A stretch of 64,000 nt of DNA from Hysterangium stoloniferum (lineage: Eukaryota > Basidiomycota > Agaricomycetes > Hysterangiales > Hysterangiaceae): NCBI GenBank assembly GCA_015178975.1, contig WHVD01000033.1, positions 62,001-126,000 on the forward strand, written 5' to 3'. The notes below the pieces were generated by a model. The model made no database searches. It worked only from the letters and a program-made list of their open reading frames with translations, and was not told where the DNA came from. This document shows, piece after piece, positions 48,401 to 59,321 of this stretch. The number at the start of each line of letters is the position of its first letter. Position 1 is the first letter of the stretch. The translations under genes and the position numbers were made by a program.

Positions 48401-48464
48401 ACAGTGACATTGGGTGAGACCTATGATCACTAAAGAACTCGTACAAATTACATTTGTCCGATCC
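45431..48464 (-). mobile_element. DIRS/Ngaro-like retroelement with split direct repeats
   Basis: On the minus strand: repeat A1 (48,464 to 48,291), an internal region, then B1 (45,804-45,699), A2 (45,696-45,523) and B2 (45,522-45,431). This A1-ORF-B1-A2-B2 layout is diagnostic of Ngaro/VIPER-type DIRS elements. The internal region encodes a reverse transcriptase (46,286-47,098: KLDLEQAFRHIP, HYLDDFL, LEYLGIELDS) and RNase H (DASGAKGAGG near 46,310-46,340; FHTDNQNVHSA near 46,170). Upstream Pro/Ser-rich sequence to about 48,190 may be gag-like. I see no tyrosine recombinase, so it looks incomplete, with a few breaks. No target duplication, as the family predicts. Confidence 0.8.
46286..47098 (-). 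pseudogene. DIRS-type reverse transcriptase/RNase H region
   Basis: A 270-codon open stretch with the DIRS-style palm: LDLEQAFRHIPIRPADWPLLG, then LFLMFGLCSAPYIFN, then the catalytic YLDDFL, then LGIELDS, running into an RNase H start with IFTDASGAKGAGG. The wording resembles DIRS-type rather than LTR-element RTs. Part of the fossil element at 45,431-48,464. Confidence 0.8.
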
Positions 48465-50562
48465 ACCATCCCAATTGACCTGAGAATAACAATCGCGGGG
48501 TTTTCTTTGACACTTTCCAGCGGTATTCTAATTGAAGTGATTGTCGTTCATAAATCGGATGTCATTCTAGCCACCTGCCAATATATTCAACGTATACGCT
48601 TGCCATCAACGAATAGGAGGTGCGGAGAATCCGCGAAGGTAAAAAGTAGCAGTATATGCTCTTACATTGACTAAAAATATGTAGCTTTATACCACTTGGA
48701 AATCCAGGTACGAAGCGCAGAAATTAAAAATGAAATAGCACTATCCTCCTAGTGAGATGTGTCGGCATTATCGAAGAGAGACGATTATAAATCGGGCCAA
48801 ATAGATCGAGCAAGACCTTCCCCAGGCTAACGATGTTTTTTCACCACTGAGACCACGTTTGAATTAGATGATACGGATGCGCCAGTGAAAAGTGTGGTGT
48901 CGATACATAAGAAGGAATTGGCGGTGAGAACTAGACCTTCATAGTCGATCATGGATCCTTCTTTGATTGAATCGTGGATTGCGTCCCAATGTATATGGAG
49001 TAAAACTAGAATGGCGATGGTATTGAAGCTGCGTACCGTGGTACACGCGGGTCCGGGGTCGAGAGATCCACAGCTATCAGGATCAGACTAACCCCGATTA
49101 TTTCTTCGGCCCATAATGTAGCAACTCTGTTCGATGTGACAATGGCAAGGTAGATTAAAGGTGATGAAGTATTGTGTGTCCTTTCCAATGTTAAGGCTGA
49201 CATCTGGGAGTGTCTCCTTGGTTAGCACCATTATGGCGACTAACTCACCAGCATTATTTTGATAAAACGGCCTGGAAGCCTCATAGTTATGTTTGGGGCG
49301 TTATTTTGGGGAAAATGGACACGTAAGGCGAATTCGTCAATGCTACCGACACATCAGTGAAAGGTGTGGCGACTGCGCATAGGAAGGAACAGGTGACGAC
49401 AACTAACATTCAAGAGGCCCACGGGTCTAGTCAATGAGTTTTTTAATATTAGATCAGATCAAATGGCTTTTTCGCTACTACTCGAAATGAAACAATTCAA
49501 ACATGACAATTGGTGGAATAAAATCCAGTGAACATAAATGGAAGCAATAGGGGAAATGTCGGGATAGCGAGTAAAATAAACTGCCGTGGGGCGAAGTGCC
49601 ACGCTAGCGACTGAAACATTGAAAACAGAGATTTCTCGGGGGCTTAGCTTCTGCACGCGGCGGGTCGTCATTGGTATTGTATTCTTCAGCTCTGAGTTGA
49701 TAAGTGATCCCACCGCATGACCACGAGCTACGTTTCTCTTATCCAAGGTGAAAGCTCACGACAATGTGAAGAGATATCGGTGTTTTGATGATGGTGTTTT
49801 CCAATGACTTGGACCAGCTTCCTGTTCTCCTAAACAAGTGACACGAGAATAACGGTGGGACGGCCTTCTTCGAGTACCTAGTGGTATTCCATTGACATTA
49901 TTACCGCTAGTATATACGATGTGATTTCAGCGAGTAGTCCTCGGAATATATTTAACACCAGTATAGAGAACCTCGTAGTGATCATTACAAGTGAATATGT
50001 TCACTTTTAAATTGCGTTAAATTATGTAGTTTCATACAACTCTCAAGTCCGCGGTCTGTTTGACATGATTGTCATTTATAAATGGGATGTCAGTTTATCC
50101 ACGGGTGGTGCCCGCAAGGATATTCAACTCAGGTATGGCATCAACGCGACAAGCTGCAGAGCTCGGGGCAATGGTGAAAAGTGACTGTATGCGCTCTTAG
50201 ATTTGCTCGACCTATGGCAGGTTTATTGTCAAGTTGTCAATGGAAGAAACTCAGTTTAAGGAATTCGGCCAATGCATTGCCTCGCACGGTGTGATGGCAC
50301 CGGTTTGCAGATCATGGATCTTGTCAGTTGAACACTGGCCTGAACGTATGATGAGCCTGAAGGAGACATGCATCGAAATTTTGCAATTTGAGCCATGCAG
50401 TGACATCGTATTTGAAACAAGTGTCGTTCATGGTTCGGATGTTAGTGTAGGCACGGCTAGTGCCTCCAAATGTATTCAACATGTATGGGGACAACTTCAG
50501 AGCTCACGGCCATAATACAAAGCGACTATATGCGTTGTTACATCGGCTCAAATAATACAGCT
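48465..50562 (-). repeat. Array unit VII, rest of second half and middle segment
   Basis: Continues the array after the DIRS element. 49,006-49,203 and 49,459-49,746 (VASVALRPTAVYFTRYPDIS) are minus-strand pieces shared with unit V. 50,234-50,515 and 50,470-50,820 are plus-strand frames shared with 30,169-30,588. No closed gene. Confidence 0.5.
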
Positions 50563-51606
50563 TTATACCATCTGCAACCCCGGCTGCAAAGTGAGTTGAA
50601 TAAAGGGCGCTATTGGGCTCTTCGTGGTTTGGTTGAGATGTGTCGGCATTATCGAAGAGGAATGGTCAGAGAGTGTATCCAAATGATGGTGCAAGACCTT
50701 TGTCAGGGCAACAATGTTCATCCACCACCGATATGGGGGTCTACTGAAACACGAGTGGAAGGTGTGGCGACCACGGAAAGGAAAAAACGTATGTTCAACT
50801 CTAAATGCTCGATCGGGTAATTGATGGATTGGTCATTTCTCCAACCGCGCATAATGTCACAATGTGGAAACAGAGAAACGAGCACGGCGATGGTGTCGAG
50901 GCTGCGCACTGTGGTACACGCAGATTCGGGCTCGGAAGATCGAGCTATTAGCTTCAGAGTGATCAACATTATTTTCTCGGCAGACATCCAGAGCGAGTAA
51001 TCTGGACTCGCGTCCATCAGAATCAGGCTGGTGCGACAGTTTCATTGGGGGATGAAAGACGGTGCGATAAGGTAAAATATTATCAACGTACCTTGCGATG
51101 GGCCCAAAGAGTGAAGAAACCACATTCAGCTGGTTGATGTGATCGGTGAGAAGCGTGCTGTCGTCGAAGAAGATTTGCAAGGAGTAAATACTCCAATACA
51201 GTGGATGGGATGTCCACAAATCAAGATGAAGTGCCAATGACGCTATATGCACGTTTATGTCGTGCACTATACTTCAATACAGCTCCAGAAATATCTCGAA
51301 ACCATGCATCTTGGTGGATGCAACACACGAGAAGCTCTATAGGATATTCATCATGGTTAAGTCGTTGTGTCTGATATTCTCTGTTATGGTTTTGGTGGGA
51401 AGGATGAAATGGTGTGATGGCACGACGCACTGTTGTAACCAGAATTCAATGAAACCTCTGATCGCCGAGAGCTCCGCTACAGATAGTTGACGCACGTGGC
51501 AGATCGCTTCCACGATATACCAGAGGCCGATAATGATCCGGGGATTATGAGATAAGGTTAAATAACCGGCGATGTGTATGATAAGTGTTGATGCAACCTC
51601 ATCAAA
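50563..51606 (-). pseudogene. Array gene, copy VII (5' truncated)
   Basis: Retains the end of exon 3 (51,431-51,606), exon 4 (51,092-51,380; 289 nt instead of 291, so frameshifted near GAVLKYS), exon 5 (50,745-51,027) and exon 6 (50,563-50,697, ending LQMV then TAA). Exons 1-2 and the start are missing; the array ends abruptly at 51,606 inside exon 3. Splice sites are conserved. Confidence 0.7.
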
Positions 51607-52057
51607 ACAGTATCCCTTACTGGTCGTAGGAGTGAGACTGAGAGTAAGACTTAAGAGATTGTCCTTAAGAATGAGCTTCAAAATGAGATACAATGAAATT
51701 GCTTGTTCAATAGTGGGCAAAAGAGCGGCCCTTATATACATGAGAGAGCACAGGTCAAATCAAACATCTACAAACAACAACACAATAACGATGTGATATG
51801 GTGAGTCATCTCTGAGTCATCACAATAGGAGTGTTAGTAAAGCTGTGAACAATAATAGGGGGAGGCTGTGCTGAACAATAAGAGAATGACAAACAAAAGA
51901 TGAGATCAGACATGTGATATGGATAAATGGGGAAACACAATAGAACAATAGGGGAAGTGAGTCAGACAATAGGGATGATGGAGTAATTGAAGTGATGGCT
52001 GATGAAACATCGATGATATGAGTCAGAAAAACTCAAGAATCCCATGATAATGCAACA
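51607..52057 (-). mobile_element. LTR-like sequence, probably copia 3' LTR
   Basis: On the minus strand a polypurine-like GCATTTGAGGG (52,058-52,068) is followed by TGTTGCATTATC, a typical LTR start. A TATATAAG box lies at about 51,731-51,738. The other LTR edge is not clear, and no coding part of the element was recognised. Confidence 0.45.
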
Positions 52058-54929
52058 CCCTCAAATGCTATGCTTGATTTCAAAATCTTGACAATATTAC
52101 CAATCGATGAACTGAGATTGGACGTATCCTGTTCCTAGTTTTGCAGTATAAGGAGGGGACACAATCAATCACCATTTTAGAACCAAGTGGTGAGTAGGCT
52201 CCACAACCACGCAAGGAACACGAATTGACGATGACCTCGACGAGGCTCTACTTGACTTCCCTCTGGAAGTGAGGTCATGAATAACTTGGGTCCTCTGTGA
52301 TCTCATATTGGAGTGAACGTTGCCATGTAACAGATTCCTGATGACGGTGGGGAACAGTCCTGCTGGAACACTCGATCAAATTGATAGTGGAGGATTTCGG
52401 AGGAGCCATCATAGTGTTCTATATGAATGAAGGCAGGATCATCTGGAGCATATGGGAGTCGAATACCTTGTCGACGGAGGAAACAATGGTATTTCTTGGA
52501 GGAGCATGAGTGGGCTGGTAGGGGCTTGGGAATGATGTCGGAGGATGAGGAGAAATGAGATGTTATTGGCTGGAGTTCTATTTGGGAGTGAAGAGTTGGT
52601 TTTGAGTCGGAACTGAGGGTTACTTTGGAGGACGATGCAGTGTTGAACATGATGGAGTTTTTGGTTGTCTGTTTGATGAAACTGATTTGGCTGTGTAGAA
52701 GTCGTCTTGAGTGCCAAAGTATATATAGGAATTTGTGCTTGTAACGTGACTTGAAACTATTGCCATATAGGTTACTTTCTGATTGAACTCTCTACACCAC
52801 CATCCTATTATCACCTCTGAGCGAGACCTTTTTTATGTGCCAATCTGCATACTATTGCCTTTGAGTGAATTTTTAGTGTGCCATTATGCACCATCATCTA
52901 CTATTGCCTCTAAGTGCAATTTTCGCCGTCATTTTTCTGTCGGCTATATTTTCTTGGAACTGCCTGTTCCAAAGTCTACCACAACCACTCCTCAATAGGA
53001 ACTAGGTAATTTCTGAGACAAAATTTATGGCAAAGGTTTATAGAACTTAAACTACGAAATTTACGGCAATACAGCTCAATTTTTATGGAACCGCTTGTTC
53101 CAAGTCCCCCGCACCCACCTTTGTGTGGCCATTTCGGCAACAAAATTTATGGCACAATTTATTGAGTATAAAACTCATATTTCATTTCCTCGACTACGAT
53201 CCTTCTATTGTAACAGGTGTATGCATAATCAGGAAGCAACAATCTATGCCAGCTTAACGGCACATTTAACAGGGTACAAAACAAACCCAAGCTTTTTTTT
53301 TTTCAACAAGTGACCACTTTGCTTTTGCAAAGCGCATGCATAATCAAGAGGCAATACCATTATGAGGAACAAGACCTTAACACCGTAACAGGGCAGAAAA
53401 CTTCGAAATCTTGCCTTACGGATTTTTGTTAGGGCCAAATCCAACTCTGGAACACCCTCAATAACCTATTAGTATTTTTTTATTACGTGCCTAACAGTTT
53501 GTCGGTCCTTATACAAGACTATGCGAGTTGAGGAGGAGAATTTTAGCCCTACCTTACGCAACTCAGCAAATCTTTCGTGGCCAATGAAAAACTGTCACTC
53601 GCAAAATTCCCTTATCATTCTCTTGTCAGATCCCTTCTTTACCTGGCCATCTCGACATGCCCAGACCTCTCCTATGCTGTACAACAACTCTCCCCATTCC
53701 TAGTCACCACTGCCCTGTTTCTTTTGGTCTGAAATGCTCCCTCCAATTTTGGGCCAGCATCTTTGGACACATGAATCGGCGCATTTTTGCAGGTCTATAA
53801 TGTGGCATGCAGGGCAAAACAACATATGTTCAATTATTCTATACTGAGAAATGATGTACCACACACATCACTATCTCACTGACGTTGTGGGTGGTGAATG
53901 CTTAGCCACGGCCTGTTTCTATTTCTCTCCTCCCTACACGCTCACTATTGTGACCAAATGCTGCAGTTGACTTTGTGTCCCTCATCGTGTCTGTCAGCGC
54001 ACTCGTCACGCACACACTATGCAGATAACAGTGCCCACCATTCTTCCTATGATGACATCTACATGTTATCAAACACCCGTGGTCGACACCCGTTCTTGAG
54101 GTGGAGTACTGTGGTGAGGAGGAGTGTTGAAGAACAAAGGACGCCACATATGCTGCAGGGTTGACCATATCAGGAGTTGTGACACCAACACAGTAGAGAA
54201 GGGTATAAAGAGGAGACGCCTCTTGGTCTTGATTTTTTTAACATCGAACCCCAGAACCATGCGTATCGCCACCCTCGAACCTGTAAGGTATCCGGCTATT
54301 TACTCTCTCAAATAATTAACAAGCGTTGACATGGCAAGGGATTCAAGAAATAAACAAATAAAGGTCCAGTAATTTAAATACTGATAGATTAATTAGCTGT
54401 GCTATTAAGCTTAAACAACTAAAGTCAATATTTGTTTGGTCTCTTGACAAATTCAGATGAACTTGTAGTGACGTGCTCTACGAAAGTTAAGTTCTCCTTG
54501 AGAATAAAGGTTTGGGAGCTGAATGTTAGGTTGGCAGAAACTTGTCGTAAGCCTTCGCTTTCTTGTAGCCTTTAGTTTACTATTTATAAAGATTTAACAA
54601 GCTGTTAAATAATTTATAAATAGAGAGATTGTCTGAGAGTCGAATATCCAAGTGTTCGTTTAAAGATTGATTAACTGTGCTGTTAAAATGGGCTCTTGAA
54701 TAACCTAAACGGGCAGGGATTTCAGTAATGAGAATTTAGATTTACTTAGGTGATTAGTAAGCCTAAAGGTTTTCTGGGAAGCTGAGGGAACTTAGATGAA
54801 TTAGCTAAGTTCAAGAGAAAGAGTTCAAGATGCTGCAAGTATAGGTGCTTGCAGTTAGATATCAGACTAAGGCTATTTTTGTCCTTAGGATGATTAGATA
54901 AGCTTTGAGCTGGTACTGTTGATATCACA
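52058..54929. other. Non-array sequence, no recognised gene
   Basis: The longest frame is minus 52,303-52,650 (115 codons, Ser/Pro-rich, contains YHCFLRRQGIRLP and DDPAFIHIEHYDG), not recognised and without a clear partner exon. Plus 53,898-54,164 and minus 53,902-54,168 are mutually antisense short frames. The rest is AT-rich. It may be eroded element sequence; nothing firmer can be said. Confidence 0.4.
52956..53165 (+). repeat. Two diverged copies of a roughly 135-bp repeat
   Basis: GAACTGCCTGTTCCAAAGTC (about 52,958) and GAACCGCTTGTTCCAAGTCC (about 53,090) are each followed about 55-60 bases later by ACAAAATTTATGGCA. A further pair, CTATTGCCTTTGAGTG and CTATTGCCTCTAAGTG, lies just upstream (about 52,853 and 52,902). 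Confidence 0.5.
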
Positions 54930-55365
54930 CTGCCCACCAGGACCCATCGACCCTTGTCATCTACACTGATGGCTCCTGTCACAAGGGTCAAGGTAACCGC
55001 CGCCACACAGGTGCCGGCTACTCCATCCACCACCTTGGCTCCTCCATCCACAGAGGGCACTTCAGCCTTGGCAAGCGTGCAGGCATCTATGACACCAAGA
55101 TGTTTTCCCTGGGGCAAGCACCAGTGCTGCACTGACAACACTCCTTGCCGACATACCTGACACTAAGCACCACCTCCTCCTCTTCCTCTCTGACAACCAA
55201 ACTGCACTAAAATCCATTGATGACGTTTCAGACCACTCCAGCCAGTGCACCTCCATCATCTTTCGAAAGCATATTGACAATTTCCTAACCAACCCCTCCC
55301 ATGATGTCTCCCTCTCCTGGGTCCCAGGCCACAATGGCTTCCAAGGCAATGAGGAGGCTGACTCC
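54930..55365 (+). pseudogene. LINE-type RNase H fragment
   Basis: The plus strand reads VIYTDGSCHKGQG (about 54,950), then, after a frame change near 55,110-55,125, LLLFLSDNQTALKSI and LSWVPGHNGFQGNEEAD, the TDGS / DNQTA / WVPGH-GNE-AD signature of RNase H domains in fungal LINEs. No reverse transcriptase or endonuclease is present upstream. The fragment stops at the ACTCC target duplication of the following chromovirus. A decayed LINE piece. Confidence 0.75.
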
Positions 55366-55909
55366 TGTTAAGTGCCGTGTCGGGAACTTATTCCGGAACT
55401 ATTGGAAAGTCACCGGAAAGTCGGGAACTCATGGAGAGGGTCAGGATGTCGGCTTCAGCTTATGTGCTGTGCCTCTACGCAAACGCTCAATGTCCTTAAT
55501 TTCAGAAGTAAAGCTTACAATGGAAGATATGGATATTCAGAGTTCCGAAGAGTTCTGAATATTGAGCATACAGAAAGACGGGAGGAGGAATAAGAAACTA
55601 AGTCGATATCAGATCTGAGGTAAAGTACAAATTCGCAGAAACTAATATAAGTCTACTCGTTATTGTACTACAAACTAAGACCATAATAAGACGGAAACGG
55701 AAGTGTTCTTAAAATGGAAGTACAATAAGACATATTAGGGAGACAATATTCTGAAATGGGAATACAACAAACAAACAAGTGAATACTTGTCAACGGACAA
55801 ATTACCAAATGCGGAACAAGGGAAGAACGTGGATGATACGGTAACTATGATGTTCCGTAGTCGGAGATCGGAAGTCAGATATTGAAACATCTGGGAACGG
55901 GTCGTAACA
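55366..55909 (-). repeat. 3' LTR of the chromovirus
   Basis: 544 bp, TGTTAAGTGCC to GTCGTAACA on the plus strand. Left neighbour ACTCC. Equal in length to 62,600-63,143. Confidence 0.9.
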
Positions 55910-56093
55910 GTACCCCCCTGTTAGGCTGAAATCCCATAGAGGCGATTAGGTACTGAGTGATTGAAGCGACGGTTGATTATTATGTGTCGTGAAATTTACG
56001 CAATTCTGGAGGTGAGAGTTTCGGCTGATGTTCTGAGTATAAAAAGCTCCAAATATTTGAATTAACGTTTTTGTTTCTTTATCCACAACTTGT

Positions 56094-57565
56094 ATGTCAA
56101 TTCGTCGGCCTCTGTTTATCACTACCCCGGAAGATTCAGATACCGAAATTGCCGTTCTACAGAAAATGTCGAAGGTCACAGAACTTCAACAAAAACGACA
56201 AAGGATGGAGGAGTTGAAGCGACGACAAGAGGAGGAGGAGAAGGTGTTGATGCAGGAGTTGAAAGATGCGGAAGAGGTGGAAAAACAGGAGTTGGAGCAG
56301 GCGAAGGCGGAGAAAGAGGCATGGATCCGGGAAACGGCGCAGGTTCAGAAACAGAAGGAAGAGGTGGAGAAGTTACAGCGGGAGTCAGAGGCGGCGAAAA
56401 AACATGAGGAGATAAGGGAAGGAAAGGTAAGTGCCGTCCATAATTTTCCATGGTTCTAACCGATAACTATTGGATACAGCAAAAGGCCGTGTCAGTGGAG
56501 GTAGAGGGAGAAGCTGGGCCTTCGAGTCCTAAAGTAAGTGCATCTACAAAAGGCCGTTAATTGACTAACTTCCAAAACAGAAGCCAAAGGTCAAGGCTCC
56601 GGAACGGATGGAAGTGGTCCATGAAAATCCGTGTTATCGATGCTCCATACAGAGTATGACGTGTTGAAAGCAGAGGGTAAAATGGGGTGGAACTTGCTAT
56701 CCCTGTGCAGTTGTAAGGGGACAAATCATGCACACTTTATTTTCCCCAGATTAGTACCCCCCAGACTATGCCTGATTGTCTATTCCATTTTATTACCTCC
56801 CCATAACAGGACATCTTATTCTTTATAGGGTACATTGAACTGATGTAAGAGGGCGCTTAAGGCGTGGGAAAATACACTGCGTGCTGTATAGCTGACGTGT
56901 CACACCTGGTAGAGTTTCCTTAGGCTTTTCTCTTTGGATTTCCTCTACTAGGTGAGTAGATAGTTATCTTGTATTTAGTCATTTATATATACCTTTGGAT
57001 TTCCTCTACTAGTGTGATATCCACTCTTAGAGTTGCCCTTACAGTGGTTCTCAAACTTCCGTGCACTCTCGCCTCGAAGAGGGTTCTGAAAGGTGAGAAG
57101 CCTCAGGGGACTAACGACGCAGAAGGTTCAGGAGCGGCCAAAACTGCAGAAACTGAGGTACTGAAAACGGATAGTACAGGCATGGAGCTCCTCAAGGACA
57201 CCATTGACGCGTTAGTCTTTATCGGGACAGAAGTTATGAAAATGTGGGATACTCTAGATCGCCATAATGAGATCCAGGAAAAAGGTTTCCGTTCGTTGGT
57301 CCAAAATTTCCGGAGGCAAAACAAATTCCTGGAGAAGGTAATGGTTAGCATTAGTATTATCGCAGTTTCCAAAAGATTTTCCAATAAGGCAAGGGAACAG
57401 CCTAACGATCCATTGGCAGAATGTGTCGAAAAGAGGTGGGAGTCAGGGAAAAGGCTGGAAAGTGAAGATGAAGAGGTACAGGATATGGTGGAGAGTGCGG
57501 AGATTGCAGATGATACGGGAGTAGAAATGGAAGGAGGATTTGGGGTGTCAGAGACTTTAAAATAG
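56094..57565 (+). pseudogene. Antisense spliced gene inside the chromovirus
   Basis: Opposite in strand to gag-pol. Exon 1 (56,094-56,426) encodes a long charged coiled coil (MSKVTELQQKRQRMEELKRR). Two short canonical introns follow (56,427-56,479 and 56,534-56,580). A later exon carries CYRCSIQSMTC, a Cys pair pattern, and the last part (57,0xx-57,565) has MELLKDTIDALVFIGTEVMK and a second helical stretch. Basidiomycete chromoviruses are known to carry such an extra antisense reading frame of unknown role. This copy is broken like the rest of the element. Confidence 0.65.
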
Positions 57566-57650
57566 ATGAAAATAAATTTGACTTGTATGATTTCAAAAAT
57601 GAGTGTGATAGTGGAAGTGTCGGAAACTGAACAGAAGAAAAACGGAAGAG

Positions 57651-59291
57651 TCAGAGTGATGATAAAGGTCCGGGTTTGCTTGGATAAGCCGTGTGGAAAT
57701 CAGTGACAATTTCCATAGCGTGTCCGAGTTCCGTGGCCAATGTCCATGAAGTTTCCTCATCGGTACCTTCATAACCTGCCCATTTGACTAAATAGAGCAA
57801 TTTACAAGTACGTCGGCGATTGTCAATTTTAGAATCCAAAATTTCGGAAACTTCAAATTCAGGTTTTCCGTCAATGATGACCGGAGGGGACAGAGGTTGA
57901 ATACGTTCCGGGATGTTGTTAGGAACACAGGGTTCTAACATGGAAACGTGGAAAACGGGATGAACTGCTCGCATACTATCGGGAAGTCGGAGAGTCCATG
58001 AGAGAGAACTGGCTTGTGCTATAATTTCAAAGGGGCCTAAGAATTTCTCAGCGAGTTTTTTAGAAGGTCAGGTAGTACGGAAGAATTGAGCTTTTACAAA
58101 AACCTGATCACCAATTTTAAAATTAGGAGGCAGGATCCTGTTTTTGTCTGCGGAATGTTGATAATATTCCTGTGCGAAAGAAATAGCTTTCTGAAGTTCT
58201 TGATGTAATTCATGGAGGTCGGTAATAAATTCTTGAGCACGGACAGAAGCTAAATCTCATTCGGGATGTACAGTGAGATTCAGATTATAGCCGTTGTTGG
58301 TGAAGAAAGGAGATACGCCGGTAGTTGCATTCAGAGAGTTATTGTAGGCGAATTCCACGATCGGGAGAAGGGATTTCCAGTTGTCCTGTTGATAATTGCA
58401 ATAGATGTGGAGGTATTATTCCAATGTTTGATTTACACATTCCATTTGTCCATCACCTTCCAGGTGATATCCCGAGGTGAAGTGTAGTTTCATGTTGAGG
58501 GCTTTTCCGAGGGCCTGGAAGAAATGGGAGACGAACTTGGAGCCTCGATCAGAAGTTACGTGAGATGGAACTCCGTGTTTGGAAAATACATGAATAATGA
58601 AAAGTTCTGCTAATTGTAAGGACGTGATTGTATCATGAGTGGGTATGAAAATGCCTTGTTTCGAGAATCGATCCACAACAACTAGAATGGATGTAAAACC
58701 TTCGGAAGTCAGGAGTTGTTCGATAAAATCCATGGAAATTGAGTTCCAGGGTTTTTCTGGTATCGGGAGTTGCTTGAGAAGGCCATATGGCTTATGCCTC
58801 TGGGTTTTGGAGCGTAAGCAGGTGGTGCATGACTTACAGAACTGGGTTACGAAATCTCGGAGGTTGGGCCAAGTGTATTCTCTACGGATTAAACCAAGAG
58901 TATTGTTAATGCCATAATGTCTGGAGATTGGATGATCGTGTTTATACTGAAGTACATGGAGTCGGAGATTGTTGGAATCTGGAACGTAGATACGTCCATC
59001 GAGACGGATAAAACCTTGAGTGTCTTGTGACCATCAGGGTTGGTCCGGATTGTCAGGAACTTCTAGGTGTGGCTTGAGAGCCGGATCAGAAATGAGTGCA
59101 GAAAGGATATCTTGATGTAATTGCTCAATGTCCATACTCATGACGCTACACATAATTGGATAGTAGAGGGAAGTTGCTCGGATAGATGCGGAATGTTGCT
59201 GCATTGTAAAAACCAGTTTTAAGTTATGCAGATTAACAACGGCATAGTTACTTTCCCCCTCTTTAGGATAGACGTCCCATCGTCGAGTCAT
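57651..59291 (-). pseudogene. Chromovirus integrase and chromodomain region
   Basis: Integrase core words ILVVVDRFSKQGIF, HVFSKHGVPSHVTSDRGSKF and GQMECVNQTLE (about 58,416-58,700) match the D-D-E catalytic region. The chromodomain at 57,651-57,974 reads EILDSKI and LYLVKWAGYEGTDEETSW. The chromodomain places the element in the chromovirus branch, which targets heterochromatin. Confidence 0.85.
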
Positions 59292-59321
59292 GGCATCTGG
59301 TTTTCCACCAAGACGTCCGGG

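Noticed and set aside
53898-54168. Two 88-codon frames on opposite strands
   Set aside because: Mutual antisense, composition-driven, with no splice or motif support.
56176-56451. Pro-rich minus-strand frame
   Set aside because: Antisense shadow of the coiled-coil exon of the chromovirus antisense gene.
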